Shown: positions 1 to 8,587, numbered from the stretch's first letter. The stretch is 45,505 nucleotides of DNA from Candidatus Brevibacterium intestinavium (GCA_019117545.1 DWZN01000084.1:1-45505), one strand, 5' to 3'. A program made the numbers and translations. The notes: generated by a model from the letters alone, not told the origin.

Positions 1-509
1 TCCTTCTTCGTGTCGACGATCCAGACGGCCGACGGGGTGCGCTGCATATCGCGGATGCCGCCGAGGGTCTTCTCCAGCTTGTCCTTCTCGCGGCGAAGGA
101 TGAGCAGCTCCTTCTTCGTGTGCGAGGAGCCTGCCACGTCGTCGAAGTCGATCTCTTCGAGTTCCTTCAGGCGGCGCAGACGCCCGGAGATGGTCTGGAA
201 GTTCGTGAGCATACCGCCGAGCCAACGCTGGTTGACGTAGGGCTGGCCCACGCGCTTGGCCTGTTCGGCGATGGATTCCTGAGCCTGCTTCTTGGTTCCG
301 ACGAAGAGGATCGTGCCGCCGTGGGCCACGGTCTCTTTGACGAATTCGAAGGCATTGTCGATGTAGCCCAGCGACTTCTGCAGGTCGATGATGTAGATGC
401 CGTTGCGCTCGGTGAAGATGAAGCGCTTCATCTTCGGGTTCCAACGGCGGGTCTGATGTCCGAAGTGAACGCCGCTGTCGAGCAGCTGGCGAATGGTGAC
501 GACGGCCAT
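1..509 (-). CDS. rpsB: 30S ribosomal protein S2, partial (C-terminal part outside window)
   Basis: Small-subunit ribosomal protein S2, which binds the 30S platform late in assembly. The first 169 residues are visible. They begin [20 protein letters not shown] and carry the family motifs [20 protein letters not shown] and [12 protein letters not shown]; the gene runs off the left edge in frame. The ATG is at 509-507, preceded by a strong Shine-Dalgarno AGGAGGG about 8 nt upstream, which fixes the start. It is transcribed leftward, normally followed by tsf outside the window. A plus-strand peptidase gene lies upstream, as in mycobacteria. The leader is long and contains a perfect 14-bp palindrome close to the ribosome binding site. 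Confidence 0.97.
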   Translation of the reverse strand, partial: MAVVTIRQLLDSGVHFGHQTRRWNPKMKRFIFTERNGIYIIDLQKSLGYIDNAFEFVKETVAHGGTILFVGTKKQAQESIAEQAKRVGQPYVNQRWLGGMLTNFQTISGRLRRLKELEEIDFDDVAGSSHTKKELLILRREKDKLEKTLGGIRDMQRTPSAVWIVDTKK

Positions 510-529
510 GCCGACGCCCTCCTTTCTGT

Positions 530-543
530 GCACCTCGAGGTGC
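530..543. promoter_or_regulatory. Perfect palindrome in the rpsB leader
   Basis: GCACCTCGAGGTGC is a perfect 14-bp palindrome about 20 nt upstream of the rpsB ATG and next to its Shine-Dalgarno. It could be an operator or, in RNA, a short hairpin near the ribosome binding site. On the plus strand it is followed by TTTTA, so it could also act as a weak terminator. Function is not established by sequence alone. Confidence 0.4.
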
Positions 544-751
544 TTTTACGTCACGCGCGCGCCGGGCTCTGCGTCCCGAATCCGGTGCGGATCCGGTTCG
601 GTTCGACCGACGGAGAGCGTCGATGACTTTTTCGGTTGATTCCTGGTATCCGGTTCAGCCGCCCCACAAGCACACCTGCCGGTGGCCTGCACCACGGGAA
701 GGAGAAGAATTCGGATACGCGTAGTCAGAAGACATGCTTCTGCTGGGGTCG

Positions 752-782
752 AGTATATCCCCGTTGGGCAAGCCATTTCCAA
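752..782 (-). promoter_or_regulatory. Candidate rpsB promoter
   Basis: On the minus strand TATACT (757-752) matches the sigma-A -10 consensus at five of six bases. A weak -35 TTGGAA lies at 782-777 with a long 19-bp spacer. This would give an rpsB leader of about 235 nt. The assignment rests mainly on the -10 element. Confidence 0.35.
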
Positions 783-1093
783 TCGACAACGCCCTCGCCG
801 AGGCGGCCATCGGGGATGCGCGATCGCATCGACTTGCGCGTCAGAGCGTGTGGACAGCGCCGCGACTGCGTCCGCTCTGCGGACGCCTCGCATCGTCGGC
901 AGCGGTCGGTCGGCTCGTGTGATCCGGTCGTGGCCACGCCGCTGGCCCCGTGCGCTCATTTCGGGCACTCGCACGTCCCAGCCTGGGGACGGCGCCCCGA
1001 CTCGACCACCCTCACGTTGTGGATCGCTCCGGCCCGTCCACAGGCCACTTCCGTGAGGATGACAGTGCCCCACGCACCGGCTTCCATACTCGT

Positions 1094-2197
1094 ATGAACC
1101 GCTTCGCACAGCAGCCGCCTCGCCGCCCGCCGCGACCTCACAGGCGTCGACGACCGGATGACGAGGCCGGACAGGCACGATCCCTCGTCCTGGCCACGCT
1201 GCTCACCGCGGCCCTGGTCCTGACGCTCACTCCCCCTGCGTCGGGCGCGCACGCGGCCGTAGAAGAGGCGTCGCAGGCGGTGCAGGTCTCATCGGCGCCG
1301 CCTGCGAAATCGGGTGGCTCCGTCGCATCGAACTGGGTCACCCCGGTTCCGGCGATGGAGATCATCAAGGCCTTCGACCCTCCCGATGAGCCGTGGCTCA
1401 AGGGCCATCGCGGGATCGATGTGCTCGCCGTCGAGGACGAACCTCTGCGGGCACCGACGACCGGGTCCATCCGTTTCGCCGGCACCGTCGCAGGCTCGGC
1501 CACCGTGAGCGTGCGCACCGATTCCGGTCATGTGCTGACCTTCCAGCCGGCGACGAGTCCGATGGAGAAGGGCGAGCGCTTCTCGGCCGGAGAGCAGATC
1601 GGCACGGTCGGGCCCGGCGGCCACTGCGAACGGTCCTGCCTGCACATCGGGGCGTGGCCGGCCTCAACCGATCAGCGCTACACCGATCCGGGCAAGCTCT
1701 TCGGCCAGGAGCAGTCCGTTCTGCTTCCGCTGTCGCGCAAACCCGCCGAGGAGCCGGCCGGCGGCGGTGACTCGTCGACCTCCGGGGCCGGGGCTTGGGG
1801 CGGACACAGCAACGGCCGGATCCCCGCCTCGGCCATGTGCGAGCTCGCGACCGCCCCCGGCCGGATGCTGCGCTGTGACGCGCAGGCCGCGTTCGACCGG
1901 CTCTCGCGTGCCTTCGAGGCACGGTTCGGCTCCCCCATCTCGGTCACCGACGCCTATCGCGACTACGCCACGCAGGTGATCCTCAAACGCCGCAAGGGTC
2001 GCATGGCCGCGACACCCGGGACGTCGAACCACGGGTGGGCTCTGGCGGTCGACCTCGGCAGCGGGATCAATTCCTTCGGCAGCGCCCAGCATCGGTGGAT
2101 GCGGGCCAATGCCCCGAAGTTCGGGTGGATCCATCCCGGATGGGCCAGACAGTCGGGTTCGCTGCCCGAGCCCTGGCATTGGGAGTTCCGCAAGTGA
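1094..2197 (+). CDS. Secreted LytM-like (M23) and VanY-type (M15B) fusion peptidase
   Basis: Predicted exported cell-wall enzyme of 367 residues. Residues 1-28 are Arg/Pro-rich, 29-55 form a signal peptide core (LVLATLLTAALVLTL). Residues about 80-200 are an M23/LytM fold with the zinc-ligand motif HRGID (H105, D109), but the HxH motif reads CLH (C182, H184) and the other catalytic histidine position appears to be Q151. After a Gly/Ser linker, residues about 245-367 are a VanY D,D-carboxypeptidase domain with SNHGWALAVD (H313, D320) and WHWE (H362). The second domain therefore looks active and the first looks degenerate. No good Shine-Dalgarno precedes ATG 1094; it was chosen because it gives a standard signal peptide. 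M23 proteins commonly sit beside rpsB in actinobacteria. Confidence 0.85.
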   Translation: MNRFAQQPPRRPPRPHRRRRPDDEAGQARSLVLATLLTAALVLTLTPPASGAHAAVEEASQAVQVSSAPPAKSGGSVASNWVTPVPAMEIIKAFDPPDEPWLKGHRGIDVLAVEDEPLRAPTTGSIRFAGTVAGSATVSVRTDSGHVLTFQPATSPMEKGERFSAGEQIGTVGPGGHCERSCLHIGAWPASTDQRYTDPGKLFGQEQSVLLPLSRKPAEEPAGGGDSSTSGAGAWGGHSNGRIPASAMCELATAPGRMLRCDAQAAFDRLSRAFEARFGSPISVTDAYRDYATQVILKRRKGRMAATPGTSNHGWALAVDLGSGINSFGSAQHRWMRANAPKFGWIHPGWARQSGSLPEPWHWEFRK

Positions 2198-2230
2198 CGG
2201 ACTGCAGTGCCGACAGACGCCCCGCGGCGC

Positions 2231-3277
2231 TCAGGCGCGAGGATGTGCCCGGCGGTAGGTCTCCTGCAGACGCTGCATCGACACATGCGTGTAGATCTGG
2301 GTGCTGCTCATGGTGGAGTGGCCGAGCAGCTCCTGGATCTGGCGCAGATCGGCACCGCGGTCGAGCATATGGGTCGCGGCCGAGTGCCGCAGTCCGTGCG
2401 GTCCGATGTCCGGGGCGCTCGGATCGTCGGTGCCGTATCTGTGCACGAGTTCGCGCACCTGCCTGGCGCCGATGCGCCCGCCGCGGACTCCGAGGAACAG
2501 TGCGTCCCCGCTGCCGGACCGGGCGAAGAGGTGGCGGACGCTGAGCCAGGCGTCCAAGGCTCGCTGGGCCGGTGTTCCGAAGGGCACGCGGCGCTCCTTG
2601 TTGCCCTTGCCCAGGACAGTGATCATCGCAGAGCGGTGATCGACGTCGCTGCGGTCGAGCTCGGTCAGTTCGGACACGCGCACCGCCGTGGCGTAGAGCA
2701 TCTCGAGGATCGCTGCGTCCCTGAGCCGTTTGGCGGCCTCGAGCGGATCCTCGCCTTCCCCTTCGGACGGCCGCGTCCCTGCCGAGGAGCCCCCGGCCTC
2801 CGCACCGTCAGAGTCTGCGACCTCGGCAGCGGCGATGAGCTCGGCCGCCTGCTGCGGTTTGAGCACCGTGGGCAGACGCGACTCCTTCTTCGGAGTCCGC
2901 AGGCGCGCGGCCGGGTTGTTCGTCAGCCCCAGTCTGCTCACCCCGTAGGCGAAGAAGGATCGCACGGCCGCGATCTTGCGGGCCACCGTCGACCTCGCGG
3001 CTCCGGCGTCGTCGAGTGCGATCAGCCAGGAGCGCAGATCATCGAGGTCGATCGCGGAGACATCGACCCGCGGCCCTTGGTTCTGCGGCGAGCCCTGCTG
3101 CTCTGCCTGCTCGCCGTCCCCGGTGCCGCGGCGCATCTTCGTCGAGTGCCCGGCATGATCGAGGAAATCGGTGATATCGGAGACATAGGCCCGAGCGGTG
3201 TGTTCGGACACGTCACGGGACCTCAGGTGCTCGGCATAGCCGGACACCACCTCGGCGACGGTCGACGTTGTGCTCAT
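2231..3277 (-). CDS. xerC: Tyrosine site-specific recombinase XerC
   Basis: Recombinase of the XerC/XerD type that resolves chromosome dimers at dif. The N-terminal SAM-like core-binding domain spans about residues 5-115 and the catalytic domain about 135-345. The full catalytic set is visible: R200 (TAVRVSEL), K224 (GKGNKERR), H294 and R297 (HGLRH), H320 (LGH) and the nucleophile Y329 (STQIYTHV). At 348 residues it is longer than usual (about 300) because of two hydrophilic low-complexity insertions at about 44-70 and 154-178. It lies downstream of dprA in the same direction, 39 bp away, as in mycobacteria. Convergent with the peptidase gene with a 33-bp gap. It could be another tyrosine recombinase, but the position favours XerC. 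Confidence 0.92.
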   Translation of the reverse strand: MSTTSTVAEVVSGYAEHLRSRDVSEHTARAYVSDITDFLDHAGHSTKMRRGTGDGEQAEQQGSPQNQGPRVDVSAIDLDDLRSWLIALDDAGAARSTVARKIAAVRSFFAYGVSRLGLTNNPAARLRTPKKESRLPTVLKPQQAAELIAAAEVADSDGAEAGGSSAGTRPSEGEGEDPLEAAKRLRDAAILEMLYATAVRVSELTELDRSDVDHRSAMITVLGKGNKERRVPFGTPAQRALDAWLSVRHLFARSGSGDALFLGVRGGRIGARQVRELVHRYGTDDPSAPDIGPHGLRHSAATHMLDRGADLRQIQELLGHSTMSSTQIYTHVSMQRLQETYRRAHPRA

Positions 3278-3316
3278 ATGACCAGGATACGTCGATGCGC
3301 GCCCACACGTGCGGAT

Positions 3317-4630
3317 TCAGTCCGACCTGCGCAGTTTCACCCATCCGTTGTCGCGGCGGGCGGCCAGACCGGCCAGGTCGAGTGCGGCCAGGGCGTTGAG
3401 CACATCGGCAACGGTCAGTCCCGCCCGTGAGCCGATGCTTCCGACGTCGAGCGCCTTGGTCGCCGACAGCGCGTTGAGGCAGATCTTCTCCCGCTCGTCG
3501 AGGTCATCGACCGGATCGGGCCGCGACCGCTGTCCGCCCGCGGCCCCGAAACGGGAACCACCCGATCGCACGCGGCTGTCCTCGGCCTGGTCGAACAGTG
3601 TCGGGGCATCAGCGTCCATCAGGGCAAGAACATCGTCGCTGCAGGTGACGAGTTCGGCCTCATGTTCACGCAGCAGTCGGTGGGCCCCGGTCGAGGAGGC
3701 CGAGTAGACGGACCCCGGGAAAGCTGCCACCTGCCGGGACAGTTCGAGTCCGTGCCGGGCGGTGTTGAGTGCACCGCTCCTCCATCCGGCCTCGACGACG
3801 ACGCACACCTGCGCCGAGGCGGCGATGAGCCGATTGCGCAGCAGGAAGCGGTGCCGCATCGGGGTCATTCCCGGAGCGGTCTCGGACACGATGGCACCGG
3901 TGGGCAGGATCTGTTCGAACAGCTCGGCGTTCGCGGCCGGGTAGAAACGGTCCACTCCCCCGGCCATGAACGCCACCGTAGGCGCCTCACGGGCGATCGC
4001 GGCCCGATGCGCTGCTGCGTCGATGCCGAAGGCACCACCGGAGACGACGGTGACGCCGCTGGAGGCGAGATCCCACGCGAGATCGGAGGCGCATTTGGTG
4101 CCGTAGCTGCTGGCGGCGCGGGCCCCGACGACGGCGACCGCGCGCCCGAGCACGGCGTTGAGACCGGCGGCGCCTCGGACCCACAGTCCCAGCGGTGCGG
4201 CCGGTCCGAGATCGTCGAACGAGACCGGCCATTCCTCATCACCGGGAATGACGAGGCGGCCGCCGATGCGTGCCACGCGCTCGAGGTCTCCTCCTCCGGT
4301 CGTGTCGCCGGCGCGCACCGCCCACCGCTCGATCGCCTCGGAGAGCTGACCGTGCCCGACCGCCCCGGTGCCATCAGCCGCAGCGCCGGTTCCCGCAGCG
4401 TCGACCGCCCCGGTTCCGGTCGCCTCGGTGCCGGCGGAGATGAGGCCGGCGACCGCCTCCTGTGCGTTGGTCTCACCGGTGGCGACGGCCGTGATGATCG
4501 CGTGGGCCGCGATCGGACCGATCTCGTCGACCAGGCGTTTGAGCAGACCGTCGCCGGGTTCGCCCACGCGCAGCAGGCTCGCGATGGAGGATCGGACCGC
4601 GTCCGTCGATTCCGTGCCGAGTGCATTCAC
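3317..4630 (-). CDS. dprA: DNA processing protein DprA/Smf
   Basis: Single-stranded DNA-binding protein that loads RecA in natural transformation and also occurs in non-competent bacteria. The Rossmann-like domain covers about 121-340, with VVGARAASSYG, SGGAFGIDAAAH (197-208), RNRLIAASA and AGWRSGALNTA; a C-terminal winged helix (about 375-437) follows. The N-terminal part contains a Gly/Thr/Ala-rich repetitive stretch (68-93) not typical of the family. The start is GTG 4630, one base after the comM stop and preceded by AGGAGA; an ATG at 4626 is out of frame. Translation is probably coupled to comM. Confidence 0.93.
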   Translation of the reverse strand: MNALGTESTDAVRSSIASLLRVGEPGDGLLKRLVDEIGPIAAHAIITAVATGETNAQEAVAGLISAGTEATGTGAVDAAGTGAAADGTGAVGHGQLSEAIERWAVRAGDTTGGGDLERVARIGGRLVIPGDEEWPVSFDDLGPAAPLGLWVRGAAGLNAVLGRAVAVVGARAASSYGTKCASDLAWDLASSGVTVVSGGAFGIDAAAHRAAIAREAPTVAFMAGGVDRFYPAANAELFEQILPTGAIVSETAPGMTPMRHRFLLRNRLIAASAQVCVVVEAGWRSGALNTARHGLELSRQVAAFPGSVYSASSTGAHRLLREHEAELVTCSDDVLALMDADAPTLFDQAEDSRVRSGGSRFGAAGGQRSRPDPVDDLDEREKICLNALSATKALDVGSIGSRAGLTVADVLNALAALDLAGLAARRDNGWVKLRRSD

Positions 4631-4631
4631 G

Positions 4632-6182
4632 TCATGTCTCCTGTGTCCTCAGTGCCAGTGCCGTTCTCATCGTGTCCGGGTCGGGTCCGGTCTTCCCGCC
4701 GAGGTCGGCCAACGTGGTCGCCACCCGCAGCACCCGGTCGTAACCGCGCATCGTGATCCGTCCCGTGTCGAGGGCCCGGTCGAGGTCGGACAGGACTGCC
4801 GGGGTCAGCGCGAAGTGATCGCGCAGCCAGGCGCCCGGGGCCTCGGCGTTGAGTCGCCACCGACAGTCCGCGAAGCGTTCGGCCTGCCGCCTGCGGGCCT
4901 CGCGGACACGGGCGGCCACGCTCTCGCTGGTCTCCTGCGCCCCGCCGAGGCGGAGATCGGCCGGAGAGACCGGCAGCAGTTCGAGCTGCAGGTCGACCCG
5001 GTCGAGCAGCGGCCCCGACAGACGGCTGCGGTAGCGGCGTTTGTCCAATGGTGTGCATCGGCAGTCGGTCCCGGCCCCGGCCATCCCGACGCCGCAGGGG
5101 CAGGGGTTGGCGGCCATGACGAGTTGAAAGGAGGCCGGCAGCACCATGGATCCCCAGGCGCGGTGGATATGGATGCGGCGGGCCTCCATCGGCTGCCGCA
5201 GCGCCTCGAGCACGTCCCGGGAGAACTCGGGGGCTTCGTCCATGAACAGCACCCCGCGGTGGGCTCGGCTGAGGATGCCGACCGTGCCGGGTCGTCGACC
5301 GCCGATCAGCGCCGAGGCGGTGCTGCGGTGGTGCGGTGCCTCGAACGGCGGTCGGTGGTCGAGGCCGTCGCTGCCGTCGAGCTCTCCGCGCAGGGACCGC
5401 ACCGTGGCGACCTCGACGGCCTCGTCGTCGTCCAGGGGCGGAAGGATGCCCGGCAGGCATTGGGCCAGCAGCGTCTTCCCGGCTCCCGGGGTCCCGCGCA
5501 GCAGCAGGTTGTGACCGCCGGCGGCGGCGACTTCGAGTCCGAACCGGCCCTCGGTCTGGCCCTGGACCTCTCCGAGGTCGTGCAGTTCGGTCGCGACGGG
5601 AACCGGCCGGTCCATCTCGAGCACCGCCGGCAGCGGCGGCACGGCCATCGATCCGCCGTAGCCGTTGACGAGTTCGGCCAGTGAGGCCACGGCCAGAATC
5701 CGGGCCCTGCCCAGCAGCGAGGCCTCGGAGGCGTTGCCGATGGGCACGACGAAGCGGTCGAAGCCGGCCTGCATGCCGGTGTGCAGGGCCGGCAGCACTC
5801 CGGTCACGGGTCGGATCCTGCCGTCGAGTCCGATCTCTCCGCAGTGGATGACGTCGGCGGTGTCGTCGTTGTCGATCAGGCCGAGGGCTCTGAGCACGGC
5901 GACGGCGATGCCGAGGTCGAATCCGGTTCCGACCTTCGGCACGGTGCCCGGAGTCAGGTTGATCGTCAGATGTTGGGTCGCCACAGGGGTGCCGAGGTAG
6001 GCCAGGGCGGCGCGCAGGCGTTTTCGGGACTCGCTGACCGAGGTGTCGGGCAGCCCGACGATGTCGATGCCGGGCAGTCCGGCGCTGACGCCGGCCTCGA
6101 TGGACACGATCTTTCCGCCCAGGCCCCACAGTGCGACGGCCGAGGCCCGTCCGATGGCGTGGCCGGTGGTCTCCTCGCTCAT
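4632..6182 (-). CDS. comM: ComM/YifB-type AAA+ ATPase (Mg chelatase-like)
   Basis: Hexameric AAA+ helicase-like ATPase; ComM promotes branch migration during transformation recombination in gammaproteobacteria, and the actinobacterial role is less clear. The N-terminal Lon-protease-like domain (about 10-180) contains GLPDTSVSESRKR. The AAA domain has Walker A GTPGAGKT (230-237), Walker B VLFMDEAP (311-318) and the cysteine-bearing ANPCPCG and DCRCTP loops. Length 516 is normal. It overlaps yraN by 4 bp (ATGA) and abuts dprA, so yraN-comM-dprA is one unit, followed by xerC. The four-gene order is conserved in actinobacteria. Confidence 0.94.
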   Translation of the reverse strand: MSEETTGHAIGRASAVALWGLGGKIVSIEAGVSAGLPGIDIVGLPDTSVSESRKRLRAALAYLGTPVATQHLTINLTPGTVPKVGTGFDLGIAVAVLRALGLIDNDDTADVIHCGEIGLDGRIRPVTGVLPALHTGMQAGFDRFVVPIGNASEASLLGRARILAVASLAELVNGYGGSMAVPPLPAVLEMDRPVPVATELHDLGEVQGQTEGRFGLEVAAAGGHNLLLRGTPGAGKTLLAQCLPGILPPLDDDEAVEVATVRSLRGELDGSDGLDHRPPFEAPHHRSTASALIGGRRPGTVGILSRAHRGVLFMDEAPEFSRDVLEALRQPMEARRIHIHRAWGSMVLPASFQLVMAANPCPCGVGMAGAGTDCRCTPLDKRRYRSRLSGPLLDRVDLQLELLPVSPADLRLGGAQETSESVAARVREARRRQAERFADCRWRLNAEAPGAWLRDHFALTPAVLSDLDRALDTGRITMRGYDRVLRVATTLADLGGKTGPDPDTMRTALALRTQET

Positions 6183-6580
6183 GAGTCGACCTGGATGTTC
6201 GGGCAGTGGAAGTACTGCAGCCGCGGTTCGGTGATGATGCCCACGGCGTCGATGCGGGTGGCGGGGTAGAACTCGGGCTGGCCGGACAGCCAGATGCCGG
6301 CCAGCATGCGGATGCGGGCGAGCTTCGTCCGGGTCACGGCCTCCAGCGGAGATCCGAGGGCCGCGGTCCGGCGGGTCTTGACCTCGACGAAGACCGCGGT
6401 CTCACCGTCTCGGGCGATGATGTCGAGTTCCCCGCGGGGGCATCTGAAGTTGCGTTCGATGATGACCAGCCCGGCGTCTTCCAAGAACGCCGCCGCCAGG
6501 TCCTCGCCCCTGCCGCCCAGGGCCTGTCTGCGCAGGCCCTGGGTGCTGCGTGTGCGGCCCGTCGTTCGTCTCTGTCCCAT
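6179..6580 (-). CDS. YraN/UPF0102 family nuclease-fold protein
   Basis: 133-residue member of UPF0102, a small family with the PD-(D/E)XK-like restriction-endonuclease fold. The core motif is visible as RGELDIIARDG followed by VFVEVKTR (E, D, ExK). The N-terminal 15 residues are Arg-rich. The biological role of the family is unsettled. Its stop overlaps the comM start by 4 bp, and the cluster with comM, dprA and xerC suggests a DNA-processing role; that is inference. ATG 6580 is the first methionine; no strong ribosome binding site was noticed. Confidence 0.88.
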   Translation of the reverse strand: MGQRRTTGRTRSTQGLRRQALGGRGEDLAAAFLEDAGLVIIERNFRCPRGELDIIARDGETAVFVEVKTRRTAALGSPLEAVTRTKLARIRMLAGIWLSGQPEFYPATRIDAVGIITEPRLQYFHCPNIQVDS

Positions 6581-6630
6581 GTCGGCCAGATGACCACGAC
6601 CGGATCGGCGGTGGGAAGAGCGGATTCGTC

Positions 6631-6661
6631 GCCTGTGGACGGCGGCCCGCCGTCCACAGGC
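6631..6661 (-). terminator. 14-bp hairpin between the DUF2469 gene and yraN
   Basis: Perfect inverted repeat GCCTGTGGACGGCG - GCC - CGCCGTCCACAGGC in the 143-bp gap after the DUF2469 stop (6724). Stem 14 bp, loop 3 nt. There is no clean U-tract, which is common for actinobacterial intrinsic terminators. It would separate the rplS/lepB/rnhB unit from yraN-comM-dprA-xerC. Being symmetrical it could also be a protein-binding site. Confidence 0.6.
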
Positions 6662-6723
6662 CGATCACGTCGAAGTGGGCGGCTCATCCACAGCGGGAGG
6701 CGCCCGAGTGGGTGCCCGCCCGT

Positions 6724-7041
6724 TCAGCCGCTGATCGCCGTCGGCGGTTCGAGATCGGATTTGGCGATCTCCTCGATGTTGACATCCTTGAACGTCAGCA
6801 CATGCACGGTCTTGATGAACCGGGCCGACCGGTAGCTGTCCCACACCCACGCATCGCGCAGGGTCAGTTCGAAGTACACGTCACCGGCGTCGTTGTGGGC
6901 CTTGAGATCGACGTGGTTGGCCAGGTAGAAGCGGCGTTCGGTCTCGACGACATAGGCGAAGACTCCGACGACGTCACGGTATTCCTTGTACAGCTGGAGC
7001 TCGAGCTGAGCTTCGTAGTCGTCCAGATCATCGGCGCTCAT
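6724..7041 (-). CDS. DUF2469 domain protein
   Basis: Conserved actinobacterial protein of unknown function, 105 residues, acidic N-terminus (MSADDLDDYEAQLELQLYKE) and an aromatic-rich body (VFAYVVETERRFYLANHVDL). It is encoded downstream of rnhB in the same place as in Mycobacterium. The start ATG 7041 has a strong GGGAGGG 6-7 nt upstream; the frame is open further upstream but that part overlaps rnhB without conservation. The 14-bp overlap with the rnhB end suggests coupled translation. No catalytic motif is recognised. Confidence 0.9.
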   Translation of the reverse strand: MSADDLDDYEAQLELQLYKEYRDVVGVFAYVVETERRFYLANHVDLKAHNDAGDVYFELTLRDAWVWDSYRSARFIKTVHVLTFKDVNIEEIAKSDLEPPTAISG

Positions 7042-7780
7042 GACACGCCCTCCCTTCTGAGACCGCGTGCAAGCGGAAGCTTCTCCGGTGGTGGATGCTG
7101 GGACCGAAGTCGACGATGCCCTGCCGGTGCTTCGCCGTCCCGTATCCGACGTTCGATTCCCAACCATAGTGCGGATGGTCCTCCGCCAGTGCGATCATCG
7201 CCTCGTCGCGTCGGACTTTCGCCACGATGCTCGCCGCCGCGATCGTGGGCACGGAGCCGTCCCCTCTGATCACAGTGCGCACCGGCGGCAGTTCGAGCTC
7301 GCTGCAGTCACCGAATATCCCCAGGCAGTCGAGGGTGAGTGGGGCCGAGAGCCAATCGTGCCGACCGTCGAGCAGGACCATCGTCCGTTCGGGGAACACC
7401 CCCGCCGAGGCGGCCGCCCCGGAGCCCAGACCCGTGAGCATCTCGATCATGGCGCGCCGTCCCGCCAGATTCAGCGCCATCGTCATGCCGATGTCGTCGA
7501 GTTCGCCCGGGCTCGTCGATCCCACCGTGGCGGCACTCGCCCAGGATCGCACCCGGTCGGTGGCTTCCTGCCGGGTGCGCGCGGTCAGCTGCTTCGAGTC
7601 ATGGATGCCGGCGGGCACCTCGGCGGCGGTGACCCGGCGGAGGTCGAACAGGGCCACACCGACGCTGACGGGTCCGGCCAGGGCACCCCGGCCGACCTCG
7701 TCGACGCCGATGACGAAATCGAAGCCTTCGCTCAGCAGCCCGTGTTCGACGCTGAGATCGGTCAGTCCCCGCACACCCAT
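7028..7780 (-). CDS. rnhB: Ribonuclease HII
   Basis: Removes single ribonucleotides and RNA-DNA hybrids from the genome. The DEDD active site is complete: D27 and E28 (GVDEVGRG), D138 (LLDGRHD) and D192 (KVRRDEA); DSKQL at 61-65 is also typical. 250 residues, normal length. The ATG shares its A with the TGA of the upstream signal peptidase gene (TGATG), so the two are translationally coupled. Downstream it overlaps the DUF2469 gene by 14 bp. Confidence 0.95.
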   Translation of the reverse strand: MGVRGLTDLSVEHGLLSEGFDFVIGVDEVGRGALAGPVSVGVALFDLRRVTAAEVPAGIHDSKQLTARTRQEATDRVRSWASAATVGSTSPGELDDIGMTMALNLAGRRAMIEMLTGLGSGAAASAGVFPERTMVLLDGRHDWLSAPLTLDCLGIFGDCSELELPPVRTVIRGDGSVPTIAAASIVAKVRRDEAMIALAEDHPHYGWESNVGYGTAKHRQGIVDFGPSIHHRRSFRLHAVSEGRACHERR

Positions 7781-8484
7781 CAGTTCCCGGTGATCCCTTC
7801 GGGTGCGGGCACGTCGGCGAAGACGTCTTCGGGGGTGGACATCCAGCTGAAGTGCTTGAATGGCCAGTTGATGAGGAACACGGTGCCGACCAGGTCATCG
7901 TCTGAGACGAAGGGGTCGGAGTCCATATGGTAGCGGGAGTCGGCGGAGTTGCTGCGGTTGTCGCCCATCACCCAGTAGTGGCCCTCGGGCACGGTGACGT
8001 CGAATTCGACCTCCGAGGGCGCGGTGCCGGGATCGAGGTAGGTTTCGTCGATGGCTTCGCCGTTGACCTTGAGGTGACCCTGCCCGTCGCAGCATTCGAC
8101 GGTGTCACCGCCGACGCCGATGACGCGCTTGATGAGCTGGTTGCCGGCGTCCGAGGGCGCCAGGCCGATGAATTCGAGGACCGGGTTGGGCGTGTACTGC
8201 GAGGTCTCGGCGGCCGAGAGCCAGTGGTCGGGGTCGTCGAAGACGACGATGTCGCCGCGCTCGGGCGGTCCGAAACGCGGCGCCAGCTGGTTGACCAGCA
8301 CCCGGTCGTCGACCCGCAGGGTGTCCATCATGGATTCCGAGGGGATGTAGAACGAACGGACGACCCAGGTCTTCAGCGCCGTCGAGATGAGCAGGGCGAT
8401 GACGATGATCGCCAGGGTCTCGAGCAGCCCGCGGGCGAACCGCTTCGAGGCGGGAGGCGGGGAAGCTTCAGATTCGCTGGACAT
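7780..8484 (-). CDS. lepB: Signal peptidase I (first of two)
   Basis: Membrane serine protease that removes signal peptides from exported proteins. One N-terminal membrane segment (about 20-36) precedes the catalytic domain. Catalytic S51 lies in IPSESM and K119 in IKRVIG; the box E motif GDNRSNSADSR is present. A CCDGQG stretch is shared with the second copy. 234 residues. The start ATG 8484 has only a weak ribosome binding site. A 14-bp palindrome CGGAAC-GG-GTTCCG at 8501-8514 lies 16 nt upstream and may be an operator. Coupled to rnhB downstream. Confidence 0.93.
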   Translation of the reverse strand: MSSESEASPPPASKRFARGLLETLAIIVIALLISTALKTWVVRSFYIPSESMMDTLRVDDRVLVNQLAPRFGPPERGDIVVFDDPDHWLSAAETSQYTPNPVLEFIGLAPSDAGNQLIKRVIGVGGDTVECCDGQGHLKVNGEAIDETYLDPGTAPSEVEFDVTVPEGHYWVMGDNRSNSADSRYHMDSDPFVSDDDLVGTVFLINWPFKHFSWMSTPEDVFADVPAPEGITGN

Positions 8485-8527
8485 TCATTCGCTTTCACTT
8501 CGGAACGGGTTCCGCTAGGGACTGCAA

Positions 8528-8561
8528 TGAGCGTACCAGCACGAACCTGCTGGAGCGCTCA
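8528..8561 (-). terminator. Hairpin between the two signal peptidase genes
   Basis: Imperfect inverted repeat with 14-nt arms (TGAGCGTACCAGCA and TGCTGGAGCGCTCA, two mismatches) and loop CGAACC, starting 26 bp after the stop of the upstream signal peptidase gene. Probably a terminator or attenuator separating the two lepB genes. Confidence 0.5.
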
Positions 8562-8587
8562 GCCTGCGCGGGGTTCCGTGCGAACGC

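Larger units (their letters stand above)
510..1093. other. Non-coding region between rpsB and the peptidase gene
   Basis: No credible gene is seen in this 584-bp stretch: open frames exist on both strands but their translations are Arg/Ser/Pro-rich shadows with no family resemblance. It holds the rpsB leader and promoter region. Small inverted repeats include CAGAAG/CTTCTG at 726-742 and CGACG/CGTCG at 608-622, the latter followed by ATGAC and five T. The plus-strand promoter of the peptidase gene must also lie here but was not recognised. Confidence 0.6.

Noticed and set aside
546..1178. A 210-codon minus-strand frame upstream of rpsB
   Set aside because: Composition is Arg/Ala/Pro-rich without motifs, no ribosome binding site was seen, and it overlaps the peptidase N-terminus and the rpsB leader.
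4624..4626. ATG near the dprA start
   Set aside because: It is out of frame with the DprA domains; the in-frame GTG at 4630 follows the comM stop and has a ribosome binding site.
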